Source: Parvibium lacunae (GTDB taxonomy: Bacteria; Pseudomonadota; Gammaproteobacteria; Burkholderiales; Burkholderiaceae_D). From it: a stretch of 64,000 nt of DNA. The translations under genes and the position numbers were made by a program. The stretch is taken from NCBI RefSeq assembly GCF_003335215.1, contig NZ_QPGB01000002.1:62001-126000 (forward strand), read 5' to 3'. Below, in pieces: positions 1-8,500 of this stretch. Position 1 is the stretch's first letter. Every line of letters begins with the position of its first letter. The notes under the pieces are model-generated. The model was given only the letters and a program-made list of their open reading frames with translations, had not been told where the DNA came from and ran no database searches.

Positions 1-103
1 CGCCATGCCTGCCTTTAAAGAAAGGCTAGGCGAAGCCAAAATACAAGTGCTAGCCGCCTATGTATGGAGTTTATCTAACCAAGAGAGTAAGCCCGCTCAG
101 TAA
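1..103 (+). CDS. ccoP: Cytochrome c oxidase cbb3-type subunit III, C-terminal end (partial)
   Basis: Only the last 34 codons are present; the reading frame enters from the left edge and stops at TAA 101-103. The tail (KIQVLAAYVWSLSNQ) resembles the end of the second cytochrome c domain of CcoP, where an 'aaYVwsLS' helix is usual. CcoP is the dihaem electron-entry subunit of the high-affinity cbb3 terminal oxidase in the inner membrane. The call relies mainly on the neighbouring ccoG and fixH, since no haem motif lies inside the window. Confidence 0.75.
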   Translation, partial: AMPAFKERLGEAKIQVLAAYVWSLSNQESKPAQ

Positions 104-205
104 CGATCAATGGGCACCGTTGCCAGAGCCCGATGCACCGAATCCCACCGCAGATGTCTCATGCGGTGGGCACAGAGATAAATCTTGAAAGCCGAAAGTA
201 ATGCC

Positions 206-1819
206 ATGCCTGCTGATGATCTCTCCCCTGCCGCTGGTCTCGACATAGACCGTCAACAGGCAGAAGCAACCGAGTCTCAAGCAGCCGCATCCCACCATCC
301 TCACACCACGATACCGCTCGCCCAAGTAGCGGCAGATCTAAAAGAAAAGACGGTCGCACAACGACAGCGCCTGCAAAATGAGCGCCCCACCAAAGCCCCG
401 TCAGATCGCGATACAGACCTGGATTTGTATGAAGTGCGGAAAAAAATTTATCCCCGCGCCGTAGAAGGCTGGTTTGCAACCTGGCGCTGGAGTCTGGTTT
501 GGTTAACCCAACTTCTCTATTACGGAACCCCTTGGCTGCAATGGAATGGCCGGCAAGCGGTCTTGTTTGATTTAGCCGAGCGTAAATTCTATATTTTTGG
601 GTTGATTTTATGGCCACAAGATTTTATCTACCTCACGATTCTGCTCATCCTCTCCGCCTTTGGCTTATTTTTATTTACAGCTGTGGCCGGCAGACTTTTT
701 TGTGGCTATGCCTGCCCCCAAACCGTATATGCGGAAATCTTTCTCTGGATAGAACGCAAAATAGAAGGTGAAAGAGGCGCACGCCAAAAACTAGATGAAG
801 CCCCATTTTCAGCGCACAAATTCAGAATAAAGGCTACCAAATTTAGCGTGTGGGGGTTGATTGCGTTATGGACTGGCTTCACGTTTGTGAGCTACTTCAC
901 CCCCATGCAAGAGCTCTTGCGCGAAGCCCATAGCAGCAATGGCAATTTACGGTTTGGGGGCTGGGAATCTTTCTGGATGCTCTTTTATGCTGGCTTTACC
1001 TTTTTACAAGCCGGTTTCATGCGCGAGCAAGTGTGCAAATATATGTGCCCCTACGCACGCTTCCAAAGCGCCATGTTCGACAAGGACACCATGGTGATCA
1101 CTTATGATCAAGGCCGTGGTGAGCCGCGTGGGGCTAGAAATAAAAAAGCCGATCCAGCGACACTCGGACTCGGTAGCTGTGTGGATTGTGGCATCTGCGT
1201 TCAAGTTTGCCCAACAGGGATTGATATTCGCCAAGGATTGCAATACGAATGCATTGGCTGTGCGGCCTGTATTGATGCTTGCGATCAAGTGATGGACAAG
1301 ATGCACTATCCACGAGGGCTGATCCGTTACTCCACTGAAAACGGGATCAAACATAAATGGGATAAGTCGCAGATGCTGCGCCGGATTTTACGCCCCCGCA
1401 TTCTCATCTATAGCGGTATCTTGCTCATCATCCTAGGCCTCACCCTAAGCAGTTTGCTGCTGCGTGATCCGTTTAAAGTCGATATCATCCGCGACCGTGG
1501 CAGCCTCGGGCGGGAAGTCGCAGACGGCTATATCGAAAATGTTTACCGCGTGCAGATTATGAATACCGACGAGCAACCGTATCAGTTTCAATTCACACCG
1601 CATGGATTGGACCACATTGAGATCGTCGGCGAGCCGCAGTTCACGCTCGCGGCAACCGAAACCCGTATGATTGCTATCAAACTGCGTGTGCCGCCACATA
1701 CTGGCAAACCAGGTGCGAATCCCATTCAACTCGATATTGAGCGAATCCCGCTGAATGACGCCGCTACACTAACCCACGCTGTTGTTCACGAAAAAGCCGT
1801 TTTTCATATTCCGCGCTAA
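206..1819 (+). CDS. ccoG: cbb3 oxidase maturation ferredoxin-like protein CcoG (RdxA/FixG)
   Basis: CcoG is an inner-membrane iron-sulfur protein involved in copper handling during cbb3 oxidase assembly. The protein has several membrane segments, a CGYACPQTVYAEIF motif between the early helices, and two clustered 4Fe-4S motifs (SCVDCGICVQVCP and ECIGCAACIDAC), followed by another helix and a C-terminal Ig-like FixG domain, which is the standard order. About 537 aa fits the family. ATG 206 was chosen with a weak GAAAG upstream; a TTG at 185 in the same frame would add 7 residues. It sits 102 bases after ccoP and 9 bases before fixH, so it is probably cotranscribed. Confidence 0.95.
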   Translation: MPADDLSPAAGLDIDRQQAEATESQAAASHHPHTTIPLAQVAADLKEKTVAQRQRLQNERPTKAPSDRDTDLDLYEVRKKIYPRAVEGWFATWRWSLVWLTQLLYYGTPWLQWNGRQAVLFDLAERKFYIFGLILWPQDFIYLTILLILSAFGLFLFTAVAGRLFCGYACPQTVYAEIFLWIERKIEGERGARQKLDEAPFSAHKFRIKATKFSVWGLIALWTGFTFVSYFTPMQELLREAHSSNGNLRFGGWESFWMLFYAGFTFLQAGFMREQVCKYMCPYARFQSAMFDKDTMVITYDQGRGEPRGARNKKADPATLGLGSCVDCGICVQVCPTGIDIRQGLQYECIGCAACIDACDQVMDKMHYPRGLIRYSTENGIKHKWDKSQMLRRILRPRILIYSGILLIILGLTLSSLLLRDPFKVDIIRDRGSLGREVADGYIENVYRVQIMNTDEQPYQFQFTPHGLDHIEIVGEPQFTLAATETRMIAIKLRVPPHTGKPGANPIQLDIERIPLNDAATLTHAVVHEKAVFHIPR

Positions 1820-1828
1820 TAACCCATT

Positions 1829-2425
1829 ATGACTGGACTGACGATGAATATTCCCTCCGCTTCAAGCCCGGCCCCCGCCCTACCCTGGTATCGGCATCGT
1901 TGGCCGTGGTTTCTCATGCTTGGCCCAGGGCTGGTCGTGATTGCAGGCTTAATCACCGCTTATATTGCTTGGCATGGCCAAGATGGCCTAGTCGTTGACG
2001 ATTATTACAAAGAAGGAAAAGCAATCAACCAAAATCTCGCCCGTGATACGCAGGCAAAGGCGTGGGGACTCACCGCAACACTGCAACTGCAACCCACGAC
2101 AAACGATGCCCCGCGCCGGTTCACCGTTACGCTACAAACAAAAGCACCGCCCCTTGCAGAAAACAAACCAGCCTACACGCCACCACAAGGCTTGCGCCTG
2201 CGGCTGATTCATCCCACCCAAGCCAAGCAAGATCAGCTAATCGCTCTGCAGTATCAAACCCATACCGGCGAATGGCTCGGCACCTTGCCGACGCTTGGTG
2301 AGCAACATCAAACAACGCGCTGGATTATTCTTCTTGAAGACACAGAATTTCGCTGGCGACTGCAAGGGCACTGGCTGCTTAGCGCTGACCAGCCTACTCC
2401 CAGCTTAATGTTGGGTACGCCCTAA
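1829..2425 (+). CDS. fixH: FixH family protein
   Basis: FixH-type proteins accompany cbb3 oxidase assembly genes (ccoGHIS). The product has one N-terminal membrane segment (FLMLGPGLVVIAGLITAYIA), then the typical VVDDYYKEGKAIN stretch just outside the membrane, then a periplasmic beta-rich domain, with 198 aa in all. An in-frame ATG at 1844 (start MNIPSAS) is an equally good start because a GGA lies just upstream. The segment from 2159 onward is repeated at 4277-4543 as a truncated copy. Confidence 0.88.
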   Translation: MTGLTMNIPSASSPAPALPWYRHRWPWFLMLGPGLVVIAGLITAYIAWHGQDGLVVDDYYKEGKAINQNLARDTQAKAWGLTATLQLQPTTNDAPRRFTVTLQTKAPPLAENKPAYTPPQGLRLRLIHPTQAKQDQLIALQYQTHTGEWLGTLPTLGEQHQTTRWIILLEDTEFRWRLQGHWLLSADQPTPSLMLGTP

Positions 2426-2737
2426 AATCTTTCCGGCAGCCTGCGCCAGGAGCACGCCATGTTGACATTTCTGATTCGCAAAATACTTTACCGGGGCATG
2501 GTGATTTTGTGGCCCTCGTTTCTCATGGCGGCCGCAGCGACAGGCCTCTTTTTTTCAGCGATCGATCCGCACGATCTCATTCTCTATGGTGCCTACGTAC
2601 CCGATAACCGCATGGCCGCCTATACAGTAGGATTCCTGTTGATCTGGACATTTACCGCGATTGCCAGCATGCTGACCTACTACCTACACAGCGAGAAACA
2701 AGAAGAAGCTTACACTAGGCGATTTACGCGTTGATTG
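2159..2737. repeat. Direct repeat, copy 1 (fixH 3' part + 91-aa gene)
   Basis: This 579-base segment recurs at 4277-4855 with a constant offset of 2118 bases and only about ten substitutions. It starts inside fixH at the shared GAAAAC and ends 3 bases after the stop of the 91-aa gene. Copy 1 is in the intact host operon and is taken as the original. Confidence 0.95.
2459..2734 (+). CDS. Small two-helix membrane protein downstream of fixH
   Basis: This 91-aa protein has two predicted membrane helices (about residues 14-34 and 53-74) and a charged tail (SEKQEEAYTRRF). The start has a good ribosome site (AGGAG 7 bases before ATG). I do not recognise a named family. It follows fixH by 33 bases, so it is presumably part of the cbb3 oxidase operon. 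A nearly identical full copy lies at 4577-4852, and a 17-codon remnant of its end at 3656-3710. The two full proteins differ only at N50/S50 and T90/I90. Confidence 0.8.
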   Translation: MLTFLIRKILYRGMVILWPSFLMAAAATGLFFSAIDPHDLILYGAYVPDNRMAAYTVGFLLIWTFTAIASMLTYYLHSEKQEEAYTRRFTR

Positions 2738-3028
2738 CGATGTTTTTTGTAGTGTGTATCTAGTATCGGGAAGATTGGAGCTGACGGAAAGATCATAGCA
2801 AAGGCTATTTTTGAGCTACACTTATTTTTTATTTAGTTAGTTATTTAATTGCTTGTGCACTGTCTTCCTCGGTTGCAATTATCTCGATACAACCTCAGTT
2901 ATCAAGATCTGCAGAGTAGAAGCTTTCAGTTATGCTTAGGCACTAATCAACTAATTATTAATGCCCCCGTTTCTTATTGCGCCCTTTAGGGTTCAGCCAG
3001 CCACTGGCACTCAACAAGGAAATCTTGA
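2738..3028. other. Gene-free AT-rich stretch
   Basis: About 290 bases between the 91-aa membrane gene and the lipoprotein gene. It is AT-rich compared with the flanking operon. I see no ORF, tRNA, strong hairpin or transposon end. It should contain the promoter of the lipoprotein gene, which has AAGGA 9 bases before its ATG. Confidence 0.5.
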
Positions 3029-3505
3029 ATGCGAAGACTCACTAGCCTTTTAATTACTTTAATTTTTGTCCTTTCCGGCTGCGCCGGGACCACGGCAGCC
3101 GTTAAGTCGGAGTATAGACTTGCCCAGGGTGAAAAAGTTACATTCAAAGTGACAGCGCCAGAGAATCTTACTGAAGAAGCACGTGGAATCTTTATCTCTC
3201 GTCTTACTGAAAAACTTACATCCAGTGGCTTGCTCACTTCTGATGCGGATGCAAATGCCCGTGAGATTGATATCCAAATCATGTACTACAGAATGCGCCA
3301 TGGCGCAACTCGCGCGATGCTTGGCGTGATAGCTGGTTCAGATAACATGCACAGTGTTGTCAAAGTAAAAAACAAATCCACTGGTGAAGTCCTCTCTGAA
3401 TACACTATCGACTCAAACAATGCGACTGCAATGGGGACTTCCCGAGGCATGATTCGAGACCATGCGGATAAAATCATCGAGACCTTAATTGCTCCGAAAA
3501 AATAA
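3029..3505 (+). CDS. DUF4410-like lipoprotein
   Basis: The 158-aa product has a lipoprotein signal peptide (VLSGCAG lipobox, Cys about residue 18). The mature domain resembles the DUF4410 type: 'ARGIFISRLTEKL', a conserved 'EIDIQIMYYRMRHG', and a glycine/alanine stretch followed by 'VKNKSTGEVL'. Such proteins are envelope lipoproteins of unknown function. The gene is AT-richer than the oxidase operon and lies between copies of the fixH-orf91 repeat, so it looks like acquired cargo. The family call is from memory and moderate. Confidence 0.65.
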   Translation: MRRLTSLLITLIFVLSGCAGTTAAVKSEYRLAQGEKVTFKVTAPENLTEEARGIFISRLTEKLTSSGLLTSDADANAREIDIQIMYYRMRHGATRAMLGVIAGSDNMHSVVKVKNKSTGEVLSEYTIDSNNATAMGTSRGMIRDHADKIIETLIAPKK

Positions 3506-3655
3506 ACATCAAAATAGGGTTTATAAGAGTATCGAAGCGGCGGCCTGAGTGAATTCTCGTTAAAAATAGTGTGTTGAAAATACAATCATGGTAGAAAAAT
3601 TGACCATCATCGTCATGATTCAACATAAATTACGCTACAACTAGGTGCCGTATCG

Positions 3656-3710
3656 CTACCTACACAACGAGAAACAAGAAGAAGCCTACACCAAGCGATT
3701 TATGCGTTAA
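3656..3710 (+). repeat. Remnant tail of the 91-aa membrane gene (third copy)
   Basis: About 55 bases match the end of the 91-aa gene at 2683-2737 and 4801-4855, and would still encode YLHNEKQEEAYTKRFMR followed by a stop. It has more substitutions than the full duplicate, so it is an older copy. It marks the end of the lipoprotein cargo block and shows that the duplication event happened at least twice. Confidence 0.8.
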
Positions 3711-3776
3711 TTAAGACATTTATTAAGAAAAGATAGCTCTTGCAATACCTGACACCGCACTGATATCGCTCTCTCT

Positions 3777-4055
3777 TTATGAGCTCGAACGAATGACTAT
3801 TTGTCCATAACCATAATCTATACAACCGTATTTTTTATCCAAAATGATGTCCGGTGGAAAATCAAACTCTTCTTCGAGTTGGTTAAAGTTTATCGGGAAA
3901 CGAACCACCGCAACCAAGCCCGTTGGGTTACTCGCCCATCTATAACTTGTAGCCAGTTGGTTACCTTGTGCCAGTAAATAATCTAGTACTGGATCAAGTA
4001 TTGCATGCCCGGGCATGCCCCGACTTAGTGTTATTTGCACTGTTTTCTTTGGCAT
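3777..4055 (-). CDS. Small hypothetical protein (possible orphan immunity gene)
   Basis: The 92-aa product has no signal peptide or membrane segment. It contains mixed charged and aromatic stretches (EEEFDFPPDIILDKKYG, IDYGYGQIVI) compatible with a small globular protein. No family is recognised. Its start overlaps an upstream reading-frame fragment on the same strand (3994-4149), the same layout as the toxin-end/immunity pair at 4904-5481, so an immunity role is possible but unproven. It is cargo between two copies of the fixH-orf91 repeat. Confidence 0.5.
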   Translation of the reverse strand: MPKKTVQITLSRGMPGHAILDPVLDYLLAQGNQLATSYRWASNPTGLVAVVRFPINFNQLEEEFDFPPDIILDKKYGCIDYGYGQIVIRSSS

Positions 4056-4149
4056 TATGCATTCCTATGCGTTCAAGTATTACGTAGTCATCCGTGAGGC
4101 TATCCATTTTTACTGAGTTTGTATAAGTGATTGAATGGCCTTCAAAATC
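3994..4149 (-). other. Open fragment overlapping the start of the 92-aa gene
   Basis: A 51-codon open stretch with no clear start (stops directly upstream at 4150-4152). It reads DFEGHSITYTNSVKMDSL near its beginning and then overlaps the 92-aa gene by about 60 bases in another frame. It could be the last piece of a toxin gene, as at 5299-5481, or a chance frame. No family was recognised. Confidence 0.2.
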
Positions 4150-4202
4150 CTATTAAATCACTAACCTCTTTTATATCCTTGTACATGCTCAACTTCGCTA
4201 TT

Positions 4203-4276
4203 CCCCCCCCGTCCCCTATTTACCCCGCGATTTATTGTTCGTCCCAGATTTATTAGTGGTACGTCCCCATTTATTC
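4203..4276. repeat. GTCCCC/ATTTATT motif cluster at a duplication junction
   Basis: Within about 75 bases there are three degenerate units of the form (G/C)GTCCC(C/A)-N-TTTATT: at about 4210-4222, 4240-4252 and 4262-4275, preceded by a run of eight C. The last unit ends where the second copy of the fixH segment begins. Similar GTCCCC motifs often surround REP-associated transposase genes, but no transposase gene is present here. Confidence 0.5.
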
Positions 4277-4543
4277 GAAAACAAACCAGCCTACACGCCA
4301 CCACAAGGCTTGCGCCTGCGGCTGATTCATCCCACCCAAGCCAAGCAAGATCAGCTAATCGCTCTGCAGTATCAAACCCATACTGGCGAATGGCTCGGCA
4401 CCCTGCCGACGCTTGGTGAGCAACATCAAACAACGCGCTGGATTATTCTTCTTGAAGACACAGAATTTCGCTGGCGACTGCAAGGGCACTGGCTGCTTAG
4501 CGCTGACCAGCCTACCCCCAGCTTAATGTTGGGGACACCCTAA
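4277..4543 (+). pseudogene. Truncated duplicate of fixH
   Basis: This stretch encodes the last 88 residues of FixH almost identically to 2159-2425 and lacks the membrane anchor and the DDYYKEGKAIN region. An ORF can be opened from an upstream ATG at 4235, but its first 14 residues (MFVPDLLVVRPHLF) come from the junction sequence and have no FixH counterpart. It is best read as a non-functional scar of the duplication. Confidence 0.85.
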
Positions 4544-4576
4544 AATCTTTCCGGCAGCCTGCGCCAGGAGCACGCC

Positions 4577-4852
4577 ATGTTGACATTTCTGATTCGCAAA
4601 ATACTTTACCGAGGCATGGTGATTTTGTGGCCCTCGTTTCTCATGGCGGCCGCAGCGACAGGCCTCTTTTTTTCAGCGATCGATCCGCACGATCTCATTC
4701 TCTATGGTGCCTACGTACCCGATAGCCGCATGGCCGCCTATACAGTAGGATTCCTGTTGATCTGGACATTTACCGCGATTGCCAGCATGCTGACCTACTA
4801 TCTACACAGCGAGAAACAAGAAGAAGCTTACACCAGGCGATTTATACGTTGA
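4577..4852 (+). CDS. Second copy of the 91-aa two-helix membrane protein
   Basis: The gene is intact and has the same AGGAG ribosome site as the copy at 2459-2734; the proteins differ at two positions. No promoter was copied with it, since the repeat begins inside fixH, so expression is uncertain. It is probably a by-product of how the cargo was integrated rather than a selected gene duplication. Confidence 0.75.
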   Translation: MLTFLIRKILYRGMVILWPSFLMAAAATGLFFSAIDPHDLILYGAYVPDSRMAAYTVGFLLIWTFTAIASMLTYYLHSEKQEEAYTRRFIR

Positions 4853-4903
4853 TTGAAGTATTTTAGTTTGTATCCAAGACACAGCTGTAATGAACAATAT
4901 TCA

Positions 4904-5320
4904 TTACTTGTGAAGCCAATTCTTCAAATCAAGAATATCTAGAATCCACTCAGATACATCTTCAGAAAATTCTTCATTGCTTTTTCGCGGCAGGATCAAA
5001 CTTTCTAGGTACCCTCTGCTTTGAATTTTTGAGTGATCGATTTTTCTACAGAAATGCTCTTGAAAATAGACCACGCTATTATCTCGGTATACCGCCCAAT
5101 ACACTACTCCAGAACTATCTGCTGGACTCTGAATGTCGGTAATTAAACCAACTTTCATATGTGTTCCTGACACTAAATTATTAATTGCATCAAGCCATTG
5201 CGCAATATATTGATCTGTATTCCAAAATGTCAAAGTGAGTGGGGTAATCTCTGTGTGATCATTCAGTGTCGTGGAGCAAAATATTTTTGAGTTACGTTCT
5301 ATACATGCAATATCGAACAT
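4904..5320 (-). CDS. CdiI-type immunity protein (contact-dependent growth inhibition)
   Basis: The 138-aa product has features I associate with a CDI immunity family: an early 'ITPLTLTFWNTDQYIAQW' (family: PLSYWS..dY..qW), a central strand-rich part 'VVYWAVYRDNSVVYFQEHF', and a C-terminal 'LILPRKSNEEFSEDVSEWIL' (family: PR......g..iSEW). Such proteins are cytosolic and neutralise a cognate toxin tip. ATG 5320 is preferred over TTG 5332. The start overlaps by 22 bases the end of an upstream toxin-like fragment. A low-GC island with no full cdiA gene nearby marks it as an orphan module. Confidence 0.6.
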   Translation of the reverse strand: MFDIACIERNSKIFCSTTLNDHTEITPLTLTFWNTDQYIAQWLDAINNLVSGTHMKVGLITDIQSPADSSGVVYWAVYRDNSVVYFQEHFCRKIDHSKIQSRGYLESLILPRKSNEEFSEDVSEWILDILDLKNWLHK

Positions 5321-5481
5321 TTCATTTCCCAATTTTGTTTAAACTGAATCATAGGTTCCAAGCCTGTTTCCTGAGCATCAAATATTTTCCAAACTCCCCT
5401 ATTGTGTCCATCTGCATCAGGTGTAATGTATGTTTTATCATCCGTGTATACTTTTTGACCACGCGGATTACAGTATAGGGT
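5299..5481 (-). pseudogene. C-terminal remnant of a polymorphic toxin (orphan toxin tip)
   Basis: A reading frame without a start (stop at 5482-5484) encodes about 60 residues including YCNPRGQKVYTDDKTYITPD, then DGHNRGVWKIFD. The G..VY.D..TYI(S/T)PD.D.HN(G/R)GVWK pattern resembles the C-terminal toxin domain of Rhs/CdiA-type proteins often called novel toxin 21. The usual following R.GT(Y/D) part is missing and replaced by unrelated residues, so the domain is decayed. It ends inside the immunity gene, and its upstream end lies just beyond the addA stop, where the rest of any toxin gene is absent. Confidence 0.55.
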
Positions 5482-5509
5482 TTACTAAACTGGATACGAC
5501 AAATCGCCG

Positions 5510-8500
5510 TTAAACCACTTCAATCAATCTTCCTTCGGGGGTGATCAGGCCTAAGCGTATCGGTTTTTGCAGTGGGTTACGCCAAGGTTCGCGGGATAGC
5601 ACGGCAGCGAAAGAGGCTCGATAGTGTTGCAGTTGGGCTTGATAGTCAGCCAAGTTAGCCGCGCTAACCGCCCACTTGTAGTCCAAGATCCAATAAGCGT
5701 CGTGTAGCTCCACCAAACGGTCTAGGCGTTTCAGTTCGCCATGCTCATTTAGGAGCGAAAGCTCGGTTTCAATCCGCAGCGCCGCATCACTAAAAAATGG
5801 GGCTAATGTTGGCGCAGAAATCACTTGCTTTACCGCTTGGCGCACTTGTTGGCGAAGCCCATGGGGTAAGGCATAGCGCGGTAAGATGGTGGTTAAGATC
5901 GCCTCAGCGTGGTGGTGAGTACGTATCCGCTGTAAGACACCGTGCCATGCAGTGCCCAACTGCTGTGCGGCTGATTCCGCAACGGATATTTTTTCATTGT
6001 CGTGCGAGGGCTGTGTGTGTTGCGGGGTGGTGATGTAAGCGAGGGGATCGCACCTATCGGCAATCGCTGGTGGGCAGAAATCATCATAGTCGCGCGCGCT
6101 ATGCTTCAAGCCAGCGGCAAGGCCCGCAGTTGAAGCAGACTGTAAAGCCAGATTTAGGGTATCGAGAGACTGGCTATGGGGTTGAATCTGCTGATACCAG
6201 CTCGCTTCCCCGCTATTTTTTTTGCTGGGAACGCCTGTCACCACCACCAGTTGCTGAGCGCGGGTGAGTGCCACATAAAGTAGATTCTGCGCTTCCCGTT
6301 GCGCCAGGGCCTGCTCAGTTTGCCAGAGTGCCTCGCGCCGCTTACCGAGGCCCTGCGCACCGGTTATAAATGACACTTGCCGCGGGGCATTTAACGCTGG
6401 GGGCCAATCAAATAGCAAACCGGGTCGCCCTTCTTTGGGCTGATAGGTCGCATCAGCTAAACACACCAAGGGGGCTTCCAAGCCTTTCGCCGCGTGTACG
6501 GTGAGTAATCGTACAACGGCATGCTCGGTGCCGATCAGGCTCGCTTCGTCTGGCGATTCTTGCTGGCTCAGCTCACGCAGCAAGCTGATTTCCTGCAAAA
6601 AACGGCTCACACTGCTGTAGCGCCCCCCATCTAAATTCAATGCAAGGGCAAGAAACTCGCGTAAGTTAGCCTGCACTTGGGCGACCCTTACTGCGGGCAC
6701 GCAAGCAGTGTAGCGCGCCAGTAATGCTGCTTGGTGATAAATTCGATCGAGCAAATCATGCACAGGGAGTCGCCCGGCGTGTTCCAACCAATCTTGCAAT
6801 TGCGCCCGAATCCTCTGCCAGACTGGCTGAGACAGGGTGCTGGCCAGTTGCATCAACGCCTGCCACCAGTGCTGGCGCTGAGCTTGTACCGCCATCGCCA
6901 GATGATTCAACCCATTTTCTGTGCTGCCATAGGCCTCTGTCAATACTGGCGCAAAAAAGGGAGCGGCTAGGATTTGGGCGAGTGCCAAGTTGTCATGGGG
7001 CTCGCTTAAAAAACGCAGTAAGGCACACAAGTCCTGCACTTCTGGCGTTTCCAGCAACCCCCCTCGACGATCACTGACATACGGGATGCCTGCCGCTTGC
7101 AAGGCCTGTTCGTAGGCAGCCATATGTGTTCGGGTGCGTACTAAAATCATGACATCGCCATAGTTCGCAGGCCGTCGCTCCCCCAGTGCGGTTGTCACGG
7201 TGAGGGTTGGTAATAAACCTTGAATCAAGCTTGCCAGCGCAGTGGCTTCTTGCACTCGGCGCTCATCGGGTACGTCAGTCGCTGGTAGTAAAAGTGGGTT
7301 ACGAAACTGCGGTAATGTCGTTGAAGCAACGGGCTCAATCACCGCCTCGGCGAGGCCTGGCGGTGCTGGCTCACTGTCAGCAAGGGGATAACAATAGACG
7401 CCCGAAAGCATAGCAGTGGTGCTGTCTGTGCCCTCTGGCTGAGGTAAGTTTTGTTGCTGGGCTTGGGTTGTTTGGGGCGCGAAATCTTGTGGCCGCATGG
7501 CCTCTGGCAAGGCCAGAAACAGGCTATTCACAGTCTCAATAATTGCCGTTGCATTGCGCCAAGTGTGGTTGGTACGCAGGGCTTGCGCCTGAAAATACTG
7601 CTGTAACCAGGCACCGGCACTGGCAAACAAACGTGAATCAGCGCGGCGAAAGCGATAAATCGATTGTTTTGGATCACCCACAATAAAAACACTGGGGCGC
7701 TCACCGTCGCGCCCATAACCGGCTAACCAGCTTTGAATAATGCCCCACTGGAACGGATTGGTATCCTGAAACTCATCAAATAACAAATGCTGGTAGCGCG
7801 CATCCAGGCGCATTTGCATGTAGGCAGCATAGCGATCGTCTTGCAATAATTCGCGTGTGTGCCACTCAATATCCGTAAAGTCGAGCACTTGCCGCGCTGC
7901 CTTGCGCTGCTGGTAGGCTTCTAACCAAGCCAGCGCACAGGGCCATGCCGCCTGGTTCAGGCGGCATGCTTGCCAGTCTTCGTAGTTAGCTTCTAGCGCG
8001 TGATAATGCGCAGCCAGGCTTTCCAGGGCTTGCACATAACTGGCCTGCCGCGCACCGATTAATCCCAGTTGTTTTTGATTGATCAGATTTTTTTGAATTT
8101 GCCCTTTTTGCGTCAACACGGCGGCAAAGAAATGGCGGTAAGCGCCGAGCACGCTCACTTCAGGCAGCCCTGCGGGGGTTATCGTAGCCAGACAATCTTG
8201 GCACCGCTGCAGTAAGTCGCGCACGCTGCCATTCAGCTCAGGGTGCGCTGGCACACTCTCAATAATCGCCTGGCAGGCCGCTTGTAGGGGTGGCTGTTGC
8301 CAGTCCAGGCGCGGGTCTTGGTTGGGCATATCGGCCCAAATCGCTAGGGCGGCCTCAATCGGCTCCCGCCCCTGCGCTTCCTGAGCAGCGGCAAAAGCCC
8401 ACCACTCTGCCCGCTGGTGAAAGAGTGACGCCAGCAAGTCACGCGGCTGCGTCACAAACTGTAGTAGCGTGAGGTAATGCGCTTGCAAACTAAGGTCACG

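Larger units (their letters stand above)
4277..4855. repeat. Direct repeat, copy 2
   Basis: The second copy of the 579-base segment at 2159-2737. The few differences (for example TACGCCC to GACACCC before the fixH stop, and ACGCG to ATACG at the end of the 91-aa gene) indicate a fairly recent duplication. Confidence 0.95.

Noticed and set aside
4161-4433. Minus-strand frame through the duplicated fixH segment
   Set aside because: It is antisense to the fixH copy, and the matching antisense frame also exists over the original, so it follows from codon bias.
4235-4543. Open frame starting MFVPDLLVV and continuing as FixH
   Set aside because: Only the C-terminal 88 residues are FixH; the first 14 come from junction sequence, and there is no membrane anchor. 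Treated as a pseudogene.
6724-7077. Long plus-strand frames inside addA and addB (also 9387-9740, 10028-10297)
   Set aside because: They lie antisense to strong coding sequence with clear motifs, have no ribosome sites and no recognisable domains.
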